Positions 8,175 to 16,516 of a stretch of 64,000 nucleotides of DNA are shown piece by piece (the first letter of the stretch is position 1; every line of letters starts with the position of its first letter). The position numbers and the translations under genes were made by a program. Under the pieces are notes generated by a model, which was not told the origin of the DNA, did no database searches, and worked only from the letters and a program-made list of their open reading frames with translations. Source of the stretch: Streptomyces sp. CBMA152 (GTDB taxonomy: Bacteria; Actinomycetota; Actinomycetes; Streptomycetales; Streptomycetaceae); assembly GCF_014596475.1 (NCBI RefSeq), contig NZ_MECJ01000028.1:124001-188000 (forward strand), written 5' to 3'.

Positions 8175-9097
8175 GCGGTCCTGGCCTCCTCGGCCTCGGT
8201 GATGGCGACGAAGGCCTGCTCCAGGCCGAGGCCTGCGACTTCGAGGTTGCGCGGGTACAGGCCGAGCCCGTACACCGCGTGGACGGTGGCGTCGGCGTCC
8301 GTGGACTGGAGGCGGACCGTGCGGCCCGAGATGTCCAGGCTCGCCAGGAACGGCAGCCCGCGCAGGGCCGACTCGTCGATCGCGCCCTCCAGGTCGAAGG
8401 CGATCCGGCGGGCACCGGCCTTCGCCTTGATCTCGGAGGCGGTGCCGTCGGCGAGCAGCCGGCCCTTGTGGAGCACCAGGACGCGGTCGGCGATCGCGTC
8501 CGCCTCCTCCAGGTAGTGGGTGGCGAACAGGACCGTACGGCCCTGCTGCGCCTGCTCGCGCATGGTCGCCCAGAACGCCTGGCGGGCGGTGACGTCCATG
8601 CCCGTGGTCGGCTCGTCCAGGACGATCAGGTCGTTGGCACCGGCGGTCGCGAGCGCGAAGCGCACACGCTGCTCCTGGCCGCCGGAGAGCTTGTTGACCA
8701 TCCGGTCGGCGATCTGCGCGATGCCCGCGCGGTCCAGGACCTCCTGGACCGGGTACGGACGGGGGTGCAGATCGCAGGCGAGCTTGACCAGCTCGCGGAC
8801 CTTGACCTCCTCCATCAGGCCGCCGCTCTGGAGCATCGCGCCGACCCGGCCGTCCTGGATGGCCTGCTCGGGGCTGGTGCCGAAGAGCCGGACCGCACCG
8901 GCGTCGGCGCGGCGCAGCCCGAGGAGCAGGTCGAGCGTGGAGGACTTGCCCGCGCCGTTCGGCCCGAGCAGTGCGACCGTCTCGCCGGGGTGGAGGGTGA
9001 GCGAGAGGTCCGCGACGGCGCGGACGTCCCCGTAGCTCTTGCTCACGTTCTCGAAACTCACCACGGAGGTGGCGGTGGAGGTCGTCGTTGTGGTCAT
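8171..9097 (-). CDS. ABC transporter ATP-binding protein (DrrA/CcmA-like exporter)
   Basis: 308 residues. Motifs in order: Walker A LLGPNGAGKSST (about 45-56), Q loop in GAMLQSGGLM, signature NKLSGGQEQRVRFAL, Walker B LIVLDEPTTGMD and H loop LFATHYLEEAD. About 80 residues after the nucleotide-binding domain form the C-terminal extension typical of DrrA-type exporters. It is the first gene of the leftward ATPase-permease-kinase-regulator operon. A 139-base region upstream contains a palindrome (9157-9170) and the terminator of the previous gene. Confidence 0.92.
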   Translation of the reverse strand: MTTTTTSTATSVVSFENVSKSYGDVRAVADLSLTLHPGETVALLGPNGAGKSSTLDLLLGLRRADAGAVRLFGTSPEQAIQDGRVGAMLQSGGLMEEVKVRELVKLACDLHPRPYPVQEVLDRAGIAQIADRMVNKLSGGQEQRVRFALATAGANDLIVLDEPTTGMDVTARQAFWATMREQAQQGRTVLFATHYLEEADAIADRVLVLHKGRLLADGTASEIKAKAGARRIAFDLEGAIDESALRGLPFLASLDISGRTVRLQSTDADATVHAVYGLGLYPRNLEVAGLGLEQAFVAITEAEEARTA

Positions 9098-9156
9098 GAC
9101 CCAAGGTTCGCCCGCGGACGCCGGCCCGGGGCAGTGCCGCCTGTCGTGACTCCTGG

Positions 9157-9170
9157 ATGACAGATGTCAT
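9157..9170. promoter_or_regulatory. Inverted repeat ATGACA-GA-TGTCAT, candidate operator of the exporter/two-component operon
   Basis: The 14-base repeat is a perfect 6+6 palindrome with a 2-base centre, 60 bases before the ATPase start codon. NarL/LuxR response regulators bind short inverted repeats of this size, and autoregulation of such operons is common. That the response regulator at 5614-6219 binds here is an inference. Confidence 0.45.
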
Positions 9171-9185
9171 GCGTACGGCGTGACA

Positions 9186-9218
9186 CGGCCCCCGCACGCG
9201 TGGCGCGTACGGGGGCCG
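9186..9218 (-). terminator. Hairpin after the peptidoglycan-binding-domain gene
   Basis: Arms 9186-9200 and 9204-9218 pair over about 14 positions with one mismatch and a 3-base loop. It lies 18 bases beyond the stop of the gene at 9236-11356 and just before the promoter region of the exporter operon. Confidence 0.65.
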
Positions 9219-9235
9219 GGCACAGGAACCGCGGG

Positions 9236-11356
9236 TCAGTTGGCGTTCAGGTCGATCGTCACGGTGCGCTGCGCGGTGGTCTTGCCGCGCAGGGCGCTCT
9301 GCATCGCCTTGGCCACGTCGTCCGAGGACAGCTGGTGCTTCTGGCCGTCGCCCTTCATCACCATCACGCCGTTGAAGGAGCTGCCCATGAGCTCCTCGAT
9401 CGCCTTCTTGTCGTAGACCTCGACCAGCTTGCCCTCGATCGGCTTCATGGAAAGGATCTTCGGGAGCGACTTCACCGGGCCGAAGACGATCTGCTTGCCG
9501 CCGGCCTTGATGGTGATCTTGTCCGACATGGCGGGCTTGGCGAAGTCGTTCATCGCCCGCTCGATCTCGGCCGCCGAGACGGTCGGCTGGCGGCTGGTGA
9601 CCGGCAGCTGCACCTCGTTGGGCGTGCCCGTCTCCACCTGCGCCCGGTAGGCGTCCTTGACCGAGTTCATCGAGCGGTTGACGTCGAGCGCCTTGCCCGC
9701 CTTGCCGGGTACGGCCACGGCCTTGCCCGGGACGAACTTGATCGTGCCCTCGACGGCGGAGCCGGAGGCGCCCGCGAGGTCGGTCAGGGCGACGCCCAGC
9801 TTCTCCTCGTCGACCGGGATGACCGGCTCGGCGACCCGCTTGCCGCCGAAGAGCGAGGAGATGACCGAGACCGGGTTGTAGTCGCTGCCCGCCGCGTTGC
9901 GCACGGTCGCCTGGCTGTCCAGGGTCAGACCCGCCTTGTCCGGGGCGAGCGTCTCCTTCTTGCCGTCGACGGTGAGCCGCAGCGGCTGGGCCGCGCGCTT
10001 GCCGAGCGTGGCGTCCAGCTTGGCGACGGCCTGCTCCTTGGTGCCGCCGCCGATGTCGACGCCGAGGACCGTGGTGCCCTTGGGGACCTCGGAGTGGTTG
10101 AGCAGCAGGCCCGCGCAGTACGCGACACCGGCGAGCACGACGGTCGCGACACCGAGGAGGACCAGCTTGGAGCGGCCCTTCTTCTGCTTCTTGGCGGCGG
10201 GCGCGCTCGTACGGGCCGGGGCCTGGGGGGCCTCCTGCGCCTGCGCGGAGCCCGAGCCGTCGGGGATGCGCGGCGTGAGGTCGGGACCCATGCCCGGCCC
10301 GCCCGCGAACGCGGCCCGGTTGTCGCCCGGGACGACCGGGATACCGCTGGTCAGCGTGTCACCGGAGACATGCTCGACCGGCGGGGGCGGGGTCATCCCA
10401 CCGCGCCCGGGCACCGGGGCCGGGGCCTGCGGGGTCAGGATCGCGGTGTCGTCGGACATCCGGGGCACCGAAGGCGTCATCGGACCGGGCCGCACACCCG
10501 GGGCCGAGGTCCCGCGACCGGGCGTACCGTCGCCGCCGAAGACCGGGGTGCCGTGGCTCGGCGTACCGCCGGGGCCCTCCGTGCCGAAGACCGGCGAGCC
10601 GTGGCTCGGGGTGCTCGCGGGGCCCTGCGAAGCGGCGCGGCCCTGGCCGCCGAGCCGCTGCTGGCCCTTGCCGCTGCCGGTCGGCCGGGTGGGCAGCGCG
10701 GAGGTGCCGGTCATGGGGCCGGTGGTGGGTCCGGCGGGGCCGCCGTTGGCGGAGAGCCCGGAACTGCCGCTTCCGTTGGGCGAGCCGCCGTTCCCGGCTG
10801 CGAAGCCCTGGCCGTTCGTGGAGCCCGCGCCGGGGGCGAAGCCGCTCCCGTTCGTGGAGCCCGCGCCGGGGAAGCCGCTCCCGTTCGTGGAGCCGTCGGC
10901 GGGACCGCCCTGCGGGGCGTCCGAGAAGTACGGGAGGTTCGAGCGCGGGGTGCCGGACGGCGGCGTCGGCGCGCCGGGGCCCGACTTGCGGGGCGCGAAC
11001 CAGTCGCTGGCCGGCTTGTCATCGGCGGGGGGCGCGGCATGCGTGCCGGTCTCCTCCGCGTCCGCGACGCTCTGCGCGCGCTCGCCCTCGGAAGGGGACG
11101 AAACGGACGCCTTGTCCGCGTCGCTCACCGGCGTACGCATCACCACCGGCGGAATCGGCCGGGATCCGGGGATGTTGATCCGGATCCGGGTCGTCAGCGT
11201 GGTCTCGGTCTTGGGTTCGTCCGGCTCTGCGGCGGCGGCTTCCGGGGCGTCGTGCGCCGGAGAGTGCGGCGTTCCGTACGGCGGGGTACCCGACGGGTAC
11301 GCAGCTCCGCCGCGCCCGTGGGGGCCGGAGGTCGAACTGTCAGTTTCACGACTCAA
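9236..11356 (-). CDS. Single-pass membrane protein with a Pro/Gly-rich N-terminus and extracytoplasmic PG_binding_4-like domains
   Basis: 706 residues from a TTG start at 11356, chosen because GGGAGA lies about 9 bases upstream and the protein then begins SRETDSSTSGPHGRG. Residues 1-400 are low complexity (Pro, Gly, Thr, Ser, Ala) with internal repeats such as GSTNGSGF (three variants) and TPSHGTPVFG. A basic stretch KKQKKGRSK precedes one membrane helix (about 405-428). The C-terminal 275 residues (GVDIGGGTKEQAVAKLDATL ... LTVDGKKETLAPDKAGLTLD) match the peptidoglycan-binding domain found in VanW-type proteins, apparently twice, without the VanW domain itself. This puts a long disordered cytoplasmic tail inside and a wall-facing domain outside. 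It follows the mshB/DUF6113 pair in the same direction. Confidence 0.82.
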   Translation of the reverse strand: MSRETDSSTSGPHGRGGAAYPSGTPPYGTPHSPAHDAPEAAAAEPDEPKTETTLTTRIRINIPGSRPIPPVVMRTPVSDADKASVSSPSEGERAQSVADAEETGTHAAPPADDKPASDWFAPRKSGPGAPTPPSGTPRSNLPYFSDAPQGGPADGSTNGSGFPGAGSTNGSGFAPGAGSTNGQGFAAGNGGSPNGSGSSGLSANGGPAGPTTGPMTGTSALPTRPTGSGKGQQRLGGQGRAASQGPASTPSHGSPVFGTEGPGGTPSHGTPVFGGDGTPGRGTSAPGVRPGPMTPSVPRMSDDTAILTPQAPAPVPGRGGMTPPPPVEHVSGDTLTSGIPVVPGDNRAAFAGGPGMGPDLTPRIPDGSGSAQAQEAPQAPARTSAPAAKKQKKGRSKLVLLGVATVVLAGVAYCAGLLLNHSEVPKGTTVLGVDIGGGTKEQAVAKLDATLGKRAAQPLRLTVDGKKETLAPDKAGLTLDSQATVRNAAGSDYNPVSVISSLFGGKRVAEPVIPVDEEKLGVALTDLAGASGSAVEGTIKFVPGKAVAVPGKAGKALDVNRSMNSVKDAYRAQVETGTPNEVQLPVTSRQPTVSAAEIERAMNDFAKPAMSDKITIKAGGKQIVFGPVKSLPKILSMKPIEGKLVEVYDKKAIEELMGSSFNGVMVMKGDGQKHQLSSDDVAKAMQSALRGKTTAQRTVTIDLNAN

Positions 11357-11521
11357 GGCAGGTTCTCTCCCGATCGGCTCCGCCACCCGCTCTTGTCTCG
11401 TGTGCCTGTGTGCGGGCGGCTCGGCGGCGCGCACCACCATACTGGCCGCCGCGCGCACGCACGGGTCGGCCCGGGGAAGCGGCACACCACACCCACTACT
11501 GCGCCACGCCGCCCGCGCACG

Positions 11522-11944
11522 TCACTTGCCAAGTCGGGCCGAATCACCGGCCGGTTGTACGAGGTTGCCGATCGTGGCACAGATCACAGCCGAGGCCATC
11601 CCGCCGAGCAGGAAGATGTACGAGCCGAGGCCCGCGCCGAACACGAAGTCGCCCTCGGGCCGGGTGGCCGTCAGGAACAGCACCGCGACCAGCCATCCGG
11701 CACCGGGAGCGGCGACGCCGACCCGGCTGTTCGTCAGGGACGAACCCACCCAGAACAGTCCGGCCGCACCGGCCAGCGAGAGCAGCAACCCGCCGGGGAA
11801 CCAGGCGGCTTGGACCAGCGCGCCCGCGACCCCGGTCAGCGCGCCGAGCACGAACAGCCCGGCGAAGGCGGCGATCCGCCCGGGGCGGGCGCCCGCCGTA
11901 CGGGGGTTGACGTCGACGGGGGACGTACGGGGCTTCGTGCTCAC
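11522..11944 (-). CDS. DUF6113-like small membrane protein
   Basis: 140 residues with four hydrophobic segments (about 24-45, 50-70, 80-97, 104-127) joined by short loops. The start GTG 11944 overlaps the mshB stop in GTGA, so it is translationally coupled to mshB. The pairing of this membrane protein with mshB is widespread in streptomycetes by my recollection, but its function is unknown; no transport or catalytic motif is visible. The gap of 165 bases to the next gene downstream contains no obvious terminator. Confidence 0.8.
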   Translation of the reverse strand: MSTKPRTSPVDVNPRTAGARPGRIAAFAGLFVLGALTGVAGALVQAAWFPGGLLLSLAGAAGLFWVGSSLTNSRVGVAAPGAGWLVAVLFLTATRPEGDFVFGAGLGSYIFLLGGMASAVICATIGNLVQPAGDSARLGK

Positions 11945-12831
11945 GACAGCTCCAGCCCGGCGAACAGGTCGTGCTCGCGCTCGCCCTCGGGCGCCCCGGA
12001 CTCGCCGCGCACCAACTCGTAGTACTCCTTGGCGAACAGCGGCTGGCCCAGGTCGTTGGAGAGGGCGAAGAAGGGGCCGTCCACGGCGATCTGGGTGAGG
12101 TGCGCGCGCATCGCGGCGGCCTTGGCCTGCGCGTACGGCGTGCCGTCGATCTCCGCCGTGATCTGCTCGTCCTCGACGACGCCGGGGATGTCGGACACTT
12201 CGGCGATCCCCGGGAAGGAGACGCCCGAGTCGCGCAGCCGCGCGAAGCCCTCCTCGGCGGCGGACCTCGGCACCCGGTTCCAGTAGATCTTGCCGATGGT
12301 GTGCGGTTCGCCCAGGTCCGGGCGGTACGCGGCGTCACCGGCCAGCTCGGCCGCGCGCATCGCGACGCGGTGGGCCTGGATGTGGTCGGGGTGACCGTAC
12401 CCGCCGTTGGTGTCGTACGTCACGAGCACCTGCGGCCGGACCTCGCGGATCACCTCGACCAGGTGCGGGGCGGCGTCGTCCACGTCGGTGTTCCAGAACG
12501 CGCCCGCGCGGCCGTTCTGCTCCGCGCCCATCATCCCGGAGTCGCGGAAGCGGCCGGGGCCGCCGAGGAAGCGGTGGTCGGTGACCCCCAGCTCCTTCAT
12601 CGCGGCCGCGAGTTCGCCGATCCGGTGGGCGCCGAGGCGGTCGTCGCGGTCGGCGGCGAGATGTGCGAGGTCCGCCGGGATGACCTCGCCCTCCTCGCCG
12701 AGGGTGCAGGTCACCAGCGTGACCAGGGCGCCGTCGGCGGCGTAGGCGGCCATGGTGGCGCCGTTGTTGATCGACTCGTCGTCGGGGTGCGCGTGCACCA
12801 GGAGCAGACGCCGGGCGGGGAGATCCGTCAT
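11941..12831 (-). CDS. mshB: GlcNAc-inositol deacetylase of mycothiol synthesis (MshB)
   Basis: 296 residues from ATG 12831; the first residues MTDLPARRLLLVHAHPDDE place the conserved zinc motif at the right distance. It removes the acetyl group from 1-O-(2-acetamido-2-deoxy-alpha-D-glucopyranosyl)-D-myo-inositol, the second stage of mycothiol synthesis in the cytoplasm. HAHPDDES supplies the His and Asp zinc ligands and the general base, and GGYGHPDHIQAH supplies the third ligand region, as in the LmbE/PIG-L family. Family length is about 290-300. The other mycothiol genes are not in this window. Confidence 0.93.
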   Translation of the reverse strand: MTDLPARRLLLVHAHPDDESINNGATMAAYAADGALVTLVTCTLGEEGEVIPADLAHLAADRDDRLGAHRIGELAAAMKELGVTDHRFLGGPGRFRDSGMMGAEQNGRAGAFWNTDVDDAAPHLVEVIREVRPQVLVTYDTNGGYGHPDHIQAHRVAMRAAELAGDAAYRPDLGEPHTIGKIYWNRVPRSAAEEGFARLRDSGVSFPGIAEVSDIPGVVEDEQITAEIDGTPYAQAKAAAMRAHLTQIAVDGPFFALSNDLGQPLFAKEYYELVRGESGAPEGEREHDLFAGLELS

Positions 12832-12844
12832 ACCCGACAGCCTA

Positions 12845-12873
12845 CGAGGCATGGCTCGCGGCGGCATGCCTCG
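12845..12873 (-). terminator. Weak hairpin after the small membrane protein gene
   Basis: Arms CGAGGCATG at 12845-12853 and its complement at 12865-12873, 11-base loop. It lies 35 bases beyond the stop of the gene at 12908-13102 and just before mshB. Confidence 0.4.
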
Positions 12874-12907
12874 GATCCCCCGGCCGCGCCGGGCCGCGTC
12901 ACCGGCG

Positions 12908-13102
12908 TCAGAACTTGATGTCGCTGATCATGCCCGCCACGTTGTTGGTCAGGTTGTTGATGCTGGGTGCCATGGACGAACTGGCGAGGTAGAAACCGAG
13001 CAGAGTGCAGACCACCGCGTGTCCGGCCTTCAGTCCGGACTTCCTGACCAGCAGGAAGACGATGATCGCCAACAGCACCACCGCCGAAATAGAGAGTGCC
13101 AC
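12908..13102 (-). CDS. Small two-segment membrane protein, function unknown
   Basis: 64 residues starting at GTG 13102, eight bases after a strong GGAGGTGA site. It has one N-terminal hydrophobic helix (ISAVVLLAIIVFLLV), a basic KSGLKAGH turn and a second hydrophobic stretch, then a polar tail. Orthologues of this size occur beside mshB in many streptomycetes by my recollection. Nothing in the sequence points to a function. It reads in the same direction as mshB with 77 bases between them. Confidence 0.75.
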   Translation of the reverse strand: MALSISAVVLLAIIVFLLVRKSGLKAGHAVVCTLLGFYLASSSMAPSINNLTNNVAGMISDIKF

Positions 13103-13302
13103 GGCGGTTCACCTCCATCTGTCGGTCAGGCAGAGCCAGTCGGTCGGGAAGAGCGTGTGCGAGGGGGCATGCGGAGTCATACCCATGCCCCACTATGGAT
13201 CATAACTATCCGACGGAACGCATTGATCGGTGCACGGGCGCACAAGGGGCGCACACCGGCCACGGCCAGGCACGTCGGGGCGAGGGCCGCTAGGTTCGGT
13301 TC

Positions 13303-15432
13303 ATGACCTCAAATGCCCCCGGGGAACCCTCGTTTCCCCGTCAGTACGCCAGGACCCAGCGCTACACGCTCGGTGCGCCCCGCGCCTTCACGGTGGCGCC
13401 GGACGGCAGCCGGGTGGCCTTTCTGAGGTCTCCGGACGGTACGGATCCGGCCAACAGCCTCTGGGTGCTCGACCTGGCGCCCGGCGGCGGTGAACGGCTC
13501 GCGGCCGACCCGCGCGCGCTGCTCGGCGGGCACGCGGAGGACCTCTCCCCGCAGGAGCGGGCGCGGCGCGAGCGCAGCCGCGAGGGCGCGGCGGGCATCG
13601 TCGGCTACGCGACCGACGCGGCCGTGGAGTTGGCCGCGTTCGCGCTGTCGGGCCGCCTGTTCACGGCCGAGCTGCGGGCCGGCACCACCCGTGAACTGCC
13701 CGCCCCCGGCCCGGTCATCGACCCCCGCCCGTCCCCCGACGGCCGCCTTCTCGCCTATGTCGTACAGGGTGTGCTGCGGGTCGCCGGGGCCGGTGGCGAG
13801 GACGACCGGGCGCTCGCCGAGCCGGAGTCGCCCGAGGTGACGTACGGTCTCGCCGAGTTCATCGCGGCCGAGGAGATGGGCCGCTCCCGGGGTTTCTGGT
13901 GGTCGCCCGACTCCGACCGGCTCCTTGTGGCGCGGGCCGACGAGAGCCCGGTGAAGCGCTGGTGGATCGCCGACCCGGCCCACCCGGACCGCGAGCCGCA
14001 GCGCGTCGCGTACCCGGCGGCGGGCACGCCCAACGCCGAGGTCCGGCTGTTTCTGTACGGTCTGGACGGCTCCAGGACCGAGGTCGTCTGGGACCGGGCG
14101 CGCCACCCGTATCTCTCGCGGGTGCACTGGTCGGCGGCGGGCGCCCCGCTGCTCCTGGTGCAGGCCAGGGACCAGCGGACCCAGACGTATCTGGCCGTGG
14201 ACACGGAGTCCGGGACGACCCGGACCGTCCATGTCGACGAGGACGAGGTCTGGCTCGATCTTTTCCCCGGTGTCCCGGCCTGGGCTCCGGACGGCCGACT
14301 GGTGCGGATCGCCGACGAGGGCGGGGCGCGGGTGCTCGCCGTCGGGGACCGCCCGCTCACCGGTGACCAGCTGCATGTCCGGGCCGTGCTCGACATCGGA
14401 CCGGACGACATCCTGCTCTCCGCGTCGGCCGGGGAGGGGGCCTCTGCTCCCGAGACCGGGGAGATCCATGTGTACCGGGTCAACGAGCTGGGTATTGAGC
14501 GGGTTTCGGAGGGTCCGGGCGTCCACTCGGCAGTGCGGGGCGGACCGGCGACCGTCCTCACATCCGCCCGTCCGGACATCCCGGGCACCACGGTACGGGT
14601 GGAACGGGACGGCAAGCAGCTCGCGGTGATCGACTCGTACGCCGAGACACCCGTGCTCACGGCCGGAGTGCGACTGACCGAGGGGGGCGCGAGGCGCATC
14701 CCGTGCGCCGTACTGCTCCCCGCCGGGTACACGGAATCGGACGGCCCGCTTCCGGTGCTGCTGGACCCCTACGCCGGCCCCCACGGCCCGCGCGTCCTGG
14801 CTTCCCAGAACTCCCATCTCACCTCCCAGTGGTTCGCCGACCAGGGCTTCGCGGTGATCGTCGTCGACGGCCGCGGCTCCCCGGGCCGCTCCCCCGGCTG
14901 GGAGAAGGCGATCCGCGACGACTTCACGCTCAGCCTCGACGACCAGATCGAGGCGCTGCACGACCTCGCGAAGCGCTTCCCGCTGGACCTCGGCCGGGTC
15001 GCTATGCGCGGCTGGTCGTACGGCGGCTACCTCTCGGCGCTCGCGGTCCTGCGCCGCCCCGACGTCTTCCACGCGGCGATCGCGGGCGCTCCGGTGACCG
15101 ACTGGCGCCTGTACGACACCCACTACACCGAGCGCTACCTCGGCGACCCGCAGACCAGCCCCTCGGCGTACGAGACGAACTCGCTCGTCACCGACGCGGG
15201 CCTGTCCCAACCGGCCGAGCAGCACCGCCCGTTGATGCTCATCCACGGCCTGGCGGACGACAACGTGGTGGCGGCCCACACCCTGCGCCTCTCCTCGGCC
15301 CTCCTGTCGGCGGGCCGCCCCCACGAGGTCCTGCCGCTGACGGGCGTGACCCACATGACCCCGCAGGAACAGGTGGCGGAGAACCTGCTCCTGCTCCAAG
15401 TGGACTTCCTGAGGCGGTCGTTGCCGAGCTGA
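13303..15432 (+). CDS. S9-family prolyl oligopeptidase / dipeptidyl peptidase IV-like
   Basis: 709 residues from ATG 13303. The first 450 residues form a beta-propeller of the DPP-IV N-terminal type, with recurring FTVAPDGSRVAFLRS-like and WSPDSDRLL blades. The C-terminal 240 residues are an alpha/beta hydrolase with the catalytic Ser in RGWSYGGYLS (about residue 571), Asp in HGLADDNV (about 651) and His in GVTHMT (about 684). No signal peptide is present, so it probably acts in the cytoplasm, splitting small peptides after Pro or Ala. Position just upstream of a cluster of peptide importers would suit processing of imported peptides; that link is an inference. Confidence 0.9.
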   Translation: MTSNAPGEPSFPRQYARTQRYTLGAPRAFTVAPDGSRVAFLRSPDGTDPANSLWVLDLAPGGGERLAADPRALLGGHAEDLSPQERARRERSREGAAGIVGYATDAAVELAAFALSGRLFTAELRAGTTRELPAPGPVIDPRPSPDGRLLAYVVQGVLRVAGAGGEDDRALAEPESPEVTYGLAEFIAAEEMGRSRGFWWSPDSDRLLVARADESPVKRWWIADPAHPDREPQRVAYPAAGTPNAEVRLFLYGLDGSRTEVVWDRARHPYLSRVHWSAAGAPLLLVQARDQRTQTYLAVDTESGTTRTVHVDEDEVWLDLFPGVPAWAPDGRLVRIADEGGARVLAVGDRPLTGDQLHVRAVLDIGPDDILLSASAGEGASAPETGEIHVYRVNELGIERVSEGPGVHSAVRGGPATVLTSARPDIPGTTVRVERDGKQLAVIDSYAETPVLTAGVRLTEGGARRIPCAVLLPAGYTESDGPLPVLLDPYAGPHGPRVLASQNSHLTSQWFADQGFAVIVVDGRGSPGRSPGWEKAIRDDFTLSLDDQIEALHDLAKRFPLDLGRVAMRGWSYGGYLSALAVLRRPDVFHAAIAGAPVTDWRLYDTHYTERYLGDPQTSPSAYETNSLVTDAGLSQPAEQHRPLMLIHGLADDNVVAAHTLRLSSALLSAGRPHEVLPLTGVTHMTPQEQVAENLLLLQVDFLRRSLPS

Positions 15433-15446
15433 GTGGCTGTACCTAC

Positions 15447-15511
15447 AGGGGCGCGGGGCTGTGACATTGTGCGGCTCCGCCGCGTGGGCGCGACCAGCCC
15501 CCACCGGCCCG
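15447..15511. repeat. Streptomyces-type GC-rich intergenic repeat, long form
   Basis: The block begins AGGGGCGCGGGGCTGTG and continues through GCGGCTCCGCCGCGTGGGCG to CGACCAGCCCCCAC. I recognise this as a short interspersed element found in very many intergenic gaps of streptomycete genomes. It lies between the convergent stops of the S9 peptidase and the membrane protein at 15521, where its internal hairpin (GCGGCTCCGCCGC) can also act as a terminator. Its core is related to the copies at 23241 and 56476. Confidence 0.65.
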
Positions 15512-15520
15512 CAGACGAAC

Positions 15521-16516
15521 TCACCACCCGGGCGGTGGGAACGACGGTGGCGGCGGCCCAAACCCGCCGCCGCCAGGCGCAGGCGGCCACGCCCCCGCCG
15601 TGTCCACCGGCTCCGGCGGCCCCCGCCGCACCAGCACCGGAACCAGCACCACCCCCACCACCACCTCGAAGAAGAACGTCACGACCTGCAACTGACCGGC
15701 GGTCGACAACGAGTCGAAGCGGTCGAGCAGCTTGAACCGTACGACCACGGCGATCCCCAGCGCCCCCGACGCGGCGAGCACGGCGGCCGCCATCAGACCG
15801 AGCGGCCGGGAGAAGGCGGCCCGGGCCAGTCCGCCCACCGCCGCGGTCAGCGCGACCACGGCCAGCACCACCGTCAGCCACCCCGCCGGCACCCACAGCA
15901 GCGGCAGGTTCTCGCCGCTGAACCGCACCTTGTACAGGTCCCCGGGGACCTGTACCGCCGTATAGATCTCCCACGCCACCGCGACCGCCGCGGCGGCGAC
16001 CAGCAGCACGAACGCGGTGATCCCGGCCCCCGCGCCCGGCCGGGTCGGCGACGGAGGCCCGACTTCCGGAGACGGCCGACGCCCCGCCGCAGCCGTGATC
16101 AGCATGGCCAACCCCGCCGCCAGCGCCGCGAACGTGCTGAGCAGCGCCCGGCGATGGAGTTCGTGCAGCGCGGTGGTGTCCAGCCAGTGGTCGTGCAGCA
16201 CCCACAGCGAGGAGATCCGCAGCGCGGCGGTGACGGCCCCGACAGCCGCCAACACGCCCGTGGCCAGCGGCGATCGGGGGACCACGGCGACCGCCACCAC
16301 GTACACCACGAGCAGCACGGGGTCGAGGAAACCGGTGGTCAGCGGGGTGCCACCGGTGTGCCTGGGCGCACCCGACCAGAACCACCACAGGTCCGCGGCG
16401 GACCGCGCGGTGTGCAGATCGCGGGCGATCCAGGCGGCCGTGAGCAGCGCGAGGAACGCGCACAGCACGGCCCCGGTGAGCCGCGCCCCGCCCGTGAGTG
16501 TCTGTGCCTGCCTCAT
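15521..16516 (-). CDS. Polytopic membrane protein with a Pro/Gly-rich tail
   Basis: 331 residues from ATG 16516. About seven to eight hydrophobic segments are visible between residues 12 and 290 (LTGAVLCAFLALLTAAWIA, VVAVAVVP, LAAGLAMLI, ITAFVLLVAAAAVAVAW, LTVVLAVVALTAAVGGL, VTFFFEVVVGVVLVPVL). The last 35 residues are Pro- and Gly-rich (GGGGFGPPPPSFPPPGW), a cytoplasmic or exposed flexible tail. No known catalytic or transport motif is seen. It is convergent with the S9 peptidase and divergent from the bldK-type operon. The function is unknown. Confidence 0.7.
   Translation of the reverse strand: MRQAQTLTGGARLTGAVLCAFLALLTAAWIARDLHTARSAADLWWFWSGAPRHTGGTPLTTGFLDPVLLVVYVVAVAVVPRSPLATGVLAAVGAVTAALRISSLWVLHDHWLDTTALHELHRRALLSTFAALAAGLAMLITAAAGRRPSPEVGPPSPTRPGAGAGITAFVLLVAAAAVAVAWEIYTAVQVPGDLYKVRFSGENLPLLWVPAGWLTVVLAVVALTAAVGGLARAAFSRPLGLMAAAVLAASGALGIAVVVRFKLLDRFDSLSTAGQLQVVTFFFEVVVGVVLVPVLVRRGPPEPVDTAGAWPPAPGGGGFGPPPPSFPPPGW

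Noticed and set aside
9164..12098. Very long open frames on the plus strand opposite the peptidoglycan-binding-domain gene and mshB
   Set aside because: They are antisense to real genes with better codon pattern and known domains; the translations are low-complexity Arg/Gly/Ala with no family resemblance. GC-rich DNA gives such shadows.
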